Below, one piece after another: positions 5,737 through 9,797 of a stretch of DNA of 9,797 nucleotides. Position numbers and translations under genes: made by a program. The first letter of the stretch is position 1, and each line of letters opens with the position of its first letter. The stretch comes from Propionibacterium sp. Lineage in GTDB: Bacteria; Actinomycetota; Actinomycetes; Propionibacteriales; Propionibacteriaceae. The DNA lies in contig JAAYZP010000264.1 in NCBI GenBank assembly GCA_012514785.1, forward strand, positions 1 through 9,797, in the 5' to 3' direction. A model generated the notes under the pieces. That model had not been told where the DNA came from, ran no database searches, and worked only from the letters and a program-made list of their open reading frames with translations.

Positions 5737-7548
5737 TCAGGCCAGCGAGGCCAGCCATGCCCGGTGGAGGTCCGCGTAGCGCCCCCCGCCCCGGATCAGT
5801 TCGCCCGGCGCGCCGTCCTCGACGATCTCCCCGTGCTGCAGCACGAGCACGCGGTCGGCGATCTCCACCGTCGAGAGCCGGTGCGCGATGATGATCGCGG
5901 TGCGGTCGGCGAGGATCGTGTTCAACGCGGCCTGCACGAGACGTTCGCTGGGAATGTCCAGCGAGCTGGTGGCTTCGTCGAGGATCACGACGGCGGGGTC
6001 GGCCAGCACTACGCGCGAGAAGGCGATCAGCTGCCGCTGCCCCGCGGACAGCCGCGAGCCGCGCTTGCCGGTGTCGGTGTCGAAGCCGAGCGGCATCTCG
6101 CGGATGAACGTGTCCGCACCGACGGCGGCCGCCGCGGCCTCGACCTCCTCCCGCGTCGCGTCCGGGCGCCCGAAGGCGATGTTCTCCGCCACACTGCCGG
6201 AGAAGATGAAGTTCTCCTGCGTGAGCAGGGTGACGTGGCGGCGCAGGGTGTCCTCGTCGAGGTCGCGGAGGTCGACGCCGTCCAGGCGGATCGCGCCCTC
6301 CTGCGGGTCGTAGAACCGCGCGATGAGCTTGGCGATGGTCGTCTTGCCGGCGCCGGTGGTACCGACCACCGCGACGGTCTGCCCCGCGGGGATTTCGAGA
6401 TCGAGCCCGGGCAGCACGACGGCGTCCTCGATGTAGCTGAACCGCACGCCGTCGAACGTGACCCGCCCCCGCGAGGTCTCCATGGCGACGGGGTGGGCCG
6501 GGTCGTCGACCTCGACCTCCTCCTCCATGACGCTGGCGACCTTCTCCAGCGCGGTGAGCGCGGACTGCAGCGAGGAGACGAACTGGCCGATGTCCTGCAT
6601 CGGGTCGAAGAACATGCGCAGGTACAGCACGAAGGCCGCCATCACGCCCACCATGAGCTCTCCCTGCAGCACCATGATGCCGCCGGCCAGCACCACCACG
6701 ACCGTGCCGATGTGGCCGATGTACTGGATGCCGGGCATGGCGCGCGCGAACACCCGCATGACGTGGATGTTGGCGTCGCGGTAGTCGCCGGCGACCTCCC
6801 GGAACTGCGTCCGCGACCGCGGCTCGCGGCGGAACGCCTGCACGGCCTTGATGCCGGTCATCGTCTCGATGAACTGGACGATCGTCGTCGCCGACTTCGT
6901 CCGCACCACGCGGAACCCGCGCGTCGAGGCCCCGGTGAACCAGCGCAGCAGCAGGAAGATCAGCGGGTAGGTGAGGAACGCCACGATCGCGAGGCGCCAG
7001 TCGAGGTAGAGCAGCAGCACCGTCGCGCCGATGATCGTCAGCCCCGAGGCGACGACGACGTCGAGCCCCTGCAGCACCAGCTCCTGGACGGCCTCGACGT
7101 CGGAGGTCATGCGCGAGACCGCCCGGCCGGAGGTGTACTTGTCGTGGAATCCGATGGACAGCTTCTGGAACTGCTTGTAGAGGCGGCGGCGCAGCGTGAG
7201 CAGGATGCTGTTGCCCACGCGCCCGGAGCCGCGGATGAACACCACCCGCCCGATGACCTGGATGAGCACGGCGATCCCCATGAACACGAGGAGCCGGGTC
7301 AGGAGCGAGCCGTCGCCGTCGGCGAGCTGCGGCATGCCGAAGTCGAGGATCTGCTGCACGAGGTACGGGATCGCGAGGCTCGCGGCCGCCTCGGCGACGA
7401 CCGCGACGATGAGCCCGATGCCCGCCCACCTGTAGGGGCGGATCAGCTGCACCAGGAGCCTGCGGCTGGAGGGCCGCAGCGCGACGGTGGTGTCCTGCTC
7501 GTCGGTGGTCTGCTCGTGTTTGCCGAGCCAGGCGGCGTTGTCGCTCAT
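5737..7548 (-). CDS. ABC exporter half-transporter, catalytically canonical subunit
   Basis: This 603-aa protein has the exporter (MDR/lipid-flippase type) order: a transmembrane domain (about 30-335, six helices) and then an ATPase domain (about 362-600). The ATPase motifs are Walker A GTTGAGKT (396-403), Q-loop Gln444 (LLTQENF), signature LSAGQ (500-504), Walker B VVILDE with catalytic Glu525, and the H-loop AHRLS (His556). The signature differs from the canonical LSGGQ. The partner gene (7550-9319) has the opposite defect, so the two halves very probably form a heterodimer. ATG 7546-7548 has a strong GGAGGT ribosome site (7554-7559) at 5-nt spacing, embedded in the last codons of the partner, and the gap between the genes is 1 nt. 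The substrate cannot be told from sequence; drugs, lipids or peptides are possible. No terminator is visible between its stop and the tRNA-Trp promoter. Confidence 0.93.
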   Translation of the reverse strand: MSDNAAWLGKHEQTTDEQDTTVALRPSSRRLLVQLIRPYRWAGIGLIVAVVAEAAASLAIPYLVQQILDFGMPQLADGDGSLLTRLLVFMGIAVLIQVIGRVVFIRGSGRVGNSILLTLRRRLYKQFQKLSIGFHDKYTSGRAVSRMTSDVEAVQELVLQGLDVVVASGLTIIGATVLLLYLDWRLAIVAFLTYPLIFLLLRWFTGASTRGFRVVRTKSATTIVQFIETMTGIKAVQAFRREPRSRTQFREVAGDYRDANIHVMRVFARAMPGIQYIGHIGTVVVVLAGGIMVLQGELMVGVMAAFVLYLRMFFDPMQDIGQFVSSLQSALTALEKVASVMEEEVEVDDPAHPVAMETSRGRVTFDGVRFSYIEDAVVLPGLDLEIPAGQTVAVVGTTGAGKTTIAKLIARFYDPQEGAIRLDGVDLRDLDEDTLRRHVTLLTQENFIFSGSVAENIAFGRPDATREEVEAAAAAVGADTFIREMPLGFDTDTGKRGSRLSAGQRQLIAFSRVVLADPAVVILDEATSSLDIPSERLVQAALNTILADRTAIIIAHRLSTVEIADRVLVLQHGEIVEDGAPGELIRGGGRYADLHRAWLASLA

Positions 7549-7549
7549 C

Positions 7550-9319
7550 TCACACCTCCCCCAGCTTCGGTTCGATCGTGTAGTCGGCCGACAGCAGTTC
7601 GCGGTACTCCGGCACGCTCGCCAGGAGCTCGGAGTGCGTACCGACGTGCGCGATGCGGCCCTCGACCAGCATGGCGACGCGGTCGGCGAGCAGCACCGTC
7701 GAGGCGCGGTGCGCGACGACGATGCCCGTCACGCCCACCAGGGTGGACTTCAGCGCCTCCTCGACCTCGGCCTCGGTGTGGATGTCGAGGGCCGAGAGGG
7801 TGTCGTCGAGGACGAGCAGTTTGGGGCCGACCAGGATGGCGCGGGCGAGCGCCAACCGCTGGCGCTGGCCGCCGGACAGGCTGAGCCCCTGCTCCCCGAG
7901 GCGCGTGTCCAGGCCCCACGGCAGGTCGTAGACGAACTCGGCGCGCGCCACCCGCACGGCCTCGGCGATCTCGTCGTCGGTGGCGTCGGGGCGGCCGAGG
8001 GTGAGGTTCTCGCGCGCGGACATGGAGAAGAGGATGGGGTCCTCGAACGCGGTGCCAATCAGGGAGCGCAGCTGCCGGAGGTCGAGGTCGCGGATGTCGA
8101 CGCCGTCGAGCAGGATCTGCCCGCCGGTGACATCCAGCAGGCGCGGGATGAGGGCGACGAGCGTCGACTTGCCGGAGCCGGTGCCGCCGACGAGGGCGAC
8201 GGTCTCGCCCGGCTCGATGGTGAGGTTGATGCCGCGCAGGGTGGGGAGGTCGGCGTCGTCGAACTGGAACTCGACGTCGACGAGCTCGAGCCGGCCCTGC
8301 GGGTCGCCGATGGTCTTGTTGCCGGAGACGATGGTCACCTCGGAGTCGAACACCTCGCTCACGCGGGTGGCCGCCGACTCGGCCTCGCCGGCGAAGCTCA
8401 GCAGGAAGCCGAGCGACCCGACGGGCCACGCGATCGACAGCAGCAGGGTCACGAACGCGACGACCTGGCCCAGCGTGAGCACGCCCGCGGCCGCGGCGTA
8501 GGACGCGACGCCGGCCACCAGCACCAGCAGCACGTTGGGGAAGGCCTCGAGGAGCGTCCAGAGCACCGAGGAGAGGTTCATGCGCCGCACGCCGAGGTCG
8601 CGCAGTCGGACCGCGCCCTCGTCGAACTTGTCGAACGCGAAGCGCACCCGCCCGAACGAACGGATCACCCGCACGCCGTGCAGCGACTCCTCGGACAGGC
8701 TCGCGACGTCGCCGGTGGCGTCCTGCACCTTCCGGGAGAGCCGGGTGGAGTGGCCGACGAGGATCCGCGTGACGATCACCACGGGGATGATCAGCACGAG
8801 CACGGTCAGCCCCAGCTGCCAGTACATCACCAGCATGATGGTGAGCACGCCGATGATCTGGGCGGTGTTCATCACGAGCATCAGCAGGCCGAACGACGTG
8901 AAGCGACGCAGCAGGCCGAGGTCGCTCATGATCCGGCTGAGCAGCTGCCCCGACTCCCAGCGCTTGTGGAAGCCCATCTGGAGCGCCTGCAGCTTGTCGA
9001 ACAGGTCGAAGCGGATGTTGGCCTCGATGATGGAGGTGATCCTCGACATCATCCAGCGGCGCGCGAAGTTCACGCCCGAGTCGGCGGTGCCGGCGAGCAG
9101 GATGAGGAGCGCGACGCCGACGACGCCGAGCACATCACCGTCGGCGATGGGCCCGTCGACGACATAGCCGAGCAGCATCGGGATCGCCATGGCCATCAGC
9201 ACGCCCACGGGTGCCAGGACCAGGATGAGCGTGAACTGCTTCCAGTAAGGCTTTACGTAGGGCAGCAGCCGGAACAGTGCCGGGCGTCTCCGAGCGCTGG
9301 GGAGAACTTCAGAAGACAC
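7550..9319 (-). CDS. ABC exporter half-transporter, degenerate-site subunit
   Basis: This 589-aa partner of the downstream exporter has a membrane domain (about 15-315) and an ATPase domain (about 343-580). Its motifs are Walker A GGTGSGKS (378-385), signature LSGGQ (481-485), Walker B LLVLDD and H-loop AHRAS (His537). Asp506 replaces the catalytic Glu after Walker B. The Q-loop reads AFEDP, with Glu426 in place of Gln. In heterodimeric exporters such as TM287/288 this pattern marks the half that contributes the non-hydrolytic site. Here that site would use the partner's LSAGQ, while this protein's intact LSGGQ completes the partner's active site. The start is GTG at 9317-9319. There is no ribosome site, but a -10-like TAGAGT ends 8 nt upstream, which fits a leaderless mRNA. 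Confidence 0.93.
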   Translation of the reverse strand: MSSEVLPSARRRPALFRLLPYVKPYWKQFTLILVLAPVGVLMAMAIPMLLGYVVDGPIADGDVLGVVGVALLILLAGTADSGVNFARRWMMSRITSIIEANIRFDLFDKLQALQMGFHKRWESGQLLSRIMSDLGLLRRFTSFGLLMLVMNTAQIIGVLTIMLVMYWQLGLTVLVLIIPVVIVTRILVGHSTRLSRKVQDATGDVASLSEESLHGVRVIRSFGRVRFAFDKFDEGAVRLRDLGVRRMNLSSVLWTLLEAFPNVLLVLVAGVASYAAAAGVLTLGQVVAFVTLLLSIAWPVGSLGFLLSFAGEAESAATRVSEVFDSEVTIVSGNKTIGDPQGRLELVDVEFQFDDADLPTLRGINLTIEPGETVALVGGTGSGKSTLVALIPRLLDVTGGQILLDGVDIRDLDLRQLRSLIGTAFEDPILFSMSARENLTLGRPDATDDEIAEAVRVARAEFVYDLPWGLDTRLGEQGLSLSGGQRQRLALARAILVGPKLLVLDDTLSALDIHTEAEVEEALKSTLVGVTGIVVAHRASTVLLADRVAMLVEGRIAHVGTHSELLASVPEYRELLSADYTIEPKLGEV

Positions 9320-9327
9320 GAGGATCT

Positions 9328-9333
9328 ACTCTA
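9328..9333 (-). promoter_or_regulatory. -10 element of a probable leaderless promoter for the ABC exporter operon
   Basis: TAGAGT on the minus strand fits the TAnnnT actinobacterial -10 consensus. Only 8 bases (AGATCCTC) separate it from GTG 9319, so transcription would begin at or next to the start codon. No good -35 is seen 16-18 bp upstream. The absence of a purine-rich ribosome site before the GTG supports leaderless initiation. Confidence 0.45.
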
Positions 9334-9399
9334 CCCGAATCCGGGGCCGTCGCCGCACGCCTCCGGGAGCCACGTCGAGCGCATGCTCACGCTAGCTGC

Positions 9400-9430
9400 T
9401 GCCGAAACCACCGATTCGGTGGTTTCAGCA
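9400..9430. terminator. Hairpin in the gap between the right-edge gene and the ABC operon
   Basis: GAAACCACCG (9404-9413) pairs perfectly with CGGTGGTTTC (9417-9426) around ATT. After one C/A mismatch, three more pairs extend the stem (TGC/GCA). No T-run follows on either strand, so it is not a textbook intrinsic terminator. Its position, 105 nt downstream of the minus-strand stop at 9536 and 67 nt before the ABC operon's -10 box, fits an operon boundary. Confidence 0.4.
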
Positions 9431-9535
9431 ACTCTTAAGCGAAGACCAACTCGAATCCAGCGACTGTGGACCCCCGCAGCGCAGCGGCGATGTGCTCGCG
9501 TCGGCCGCGACGTTGCCGCTCGGTCAGGCGCGGGA

Positions 9536-9797
9536 TCAAACGGGGATCGCCATCTTCTCGAACGCGGAGCGGAACAGCGTGGTCCCCTCCATCCCGGGGA
9601 AGCGTGCGACGCGGCGGTCGAGCTTGTCCAGTTCGCCCGCCTGCCCGGAGAACAGATGGCTCATGACGTGCTGAATCTCATCGTCGTCCATGATCCCGGA
9701 GCCCACCGGCTTCCAGACCTTGGTCAGCGCCAGGCGCACCCACTTGCGCGCGCTCTCCGAGTTCTCGAGGCGCTCGCGGGCCTGCGTCGTGTAGAAC
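9536..9797 (-). CDS. Unrecognised protein, C-terminal 86 residues (partial)
   Basis: The frame is open from the right window edge to a TGA at 9536-9538, giving the last 86 residues of a longer protein. The upstream part, including the start, is outside the window; GTG 9737 is internal and need not be the start. The visible part has an amphipathic, charged helix (ARERLENSESARKWVRLALT), then VWKPVGSGIMDDDEIQHVM, a SHLFSGQAGELDKLDRRV segment and a hydrophobic end. There is no signal sequence or membrane helix in this part. I do not recognise the family. Codon use (GC-rich third positions) matches the neighbours, so it looks like a real, resident gene. Confidence 0.72.
   Translation of the reverse strand, partial: FYTTQARERLENSESARKWVRLALTKVWKPVGSGIMDDDEIQHVMSHLFSGQAGELDKLDRRVARFPGMEGTTLFRSAFEKMAIPV

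Noticed and set aside
5764..7884. A 706-codon plus-strand open frame opposite the two ABC genes
   Set aside because: It is antisense to two well-supported ABC exporter genes. Its composition (Asp/Arg/His/Gly/Val-rich) is that of a shadow frame in GC-rich DNA, and no family motif is visible.

Overview
The window is high-GC DNA, apparently about 65-70% G+C by eye. It comes from an actinomycete (Actinomycetota); a member of the Propionibacteriaceae is plausible but not proven. The best evidence is the minus-strand order tRNA-Trp, secE, nusG, rplK, rplA, together with acidic N-terminal extensions on SecE and NusG, a MoeB/ThiF-rhodanese (MoeZ) protein, and frequent GTG starts.

Layout. Positions 1-401 (minus) hold the 5' end of a secreted, starch-acting enzyme: a signal peptide followed by a pullulanase-type X25 module. 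Positions 567-1718 (plus) are moeZ, diverging from it. Directly after the moeZ stop lies a compact cassette of about 1.09 kb (1719-2809). It holds one plus-strand gene, with an AbiEi-like N-terminal part and a Vsr/DUF559-like nuclease C-terminal part, and its ends are two copies of one 50-bp palindromic element in inverted orientation. The gene's N-terminus looks frameshifted. A strong hairpin terminator (2815-2856) then ends the minus-strand operon rplA (2868-3569), rplK (3664-4095), nusG (4155-4973), secE (4978-5481), tRNA-Trp (5563-5635), which has a recognisable promoter at 5706-5734. Upstream on the same strand are two almost abutting genes (5737-7548 and 7550-9319) for the two halves of a heterodimeric ABC exporter. 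A 216-nt gap with a hairpin precedes the 3' end of an unrecognised minus-strand gene (9536-9797), which is cut by the window edge.

How the genes work together. SecE (translocon), NusG (transcription elongation) and L11/L1 (ribosomal stalk base and exit-site stalk) form a housekeeping expression and secretion operon. The ABC pair shows complementary active-site asymmetry: the 589-aa half has an Asp in place of the catalytic Glu, and the 603-aa half has the altered signature motif. MoeZ activates and sulfurylates ubiquitin-like sulfur carriers.

The most notable signal is the palindrome-bounded nuclease cassette. The two palindromes differ at 7 of 50 positions, yet 6 of the 7 changes preserve base pairing on one strand (one compensatory G-C to C-G swap and four G-U type wobbles). 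The hairpin loop and the four bases 5' of the hairpin are identical. This resembles a REP/REPtron arrangement in which a Vsr-like nuclease gene takes the place of the usual RAYT transposase.
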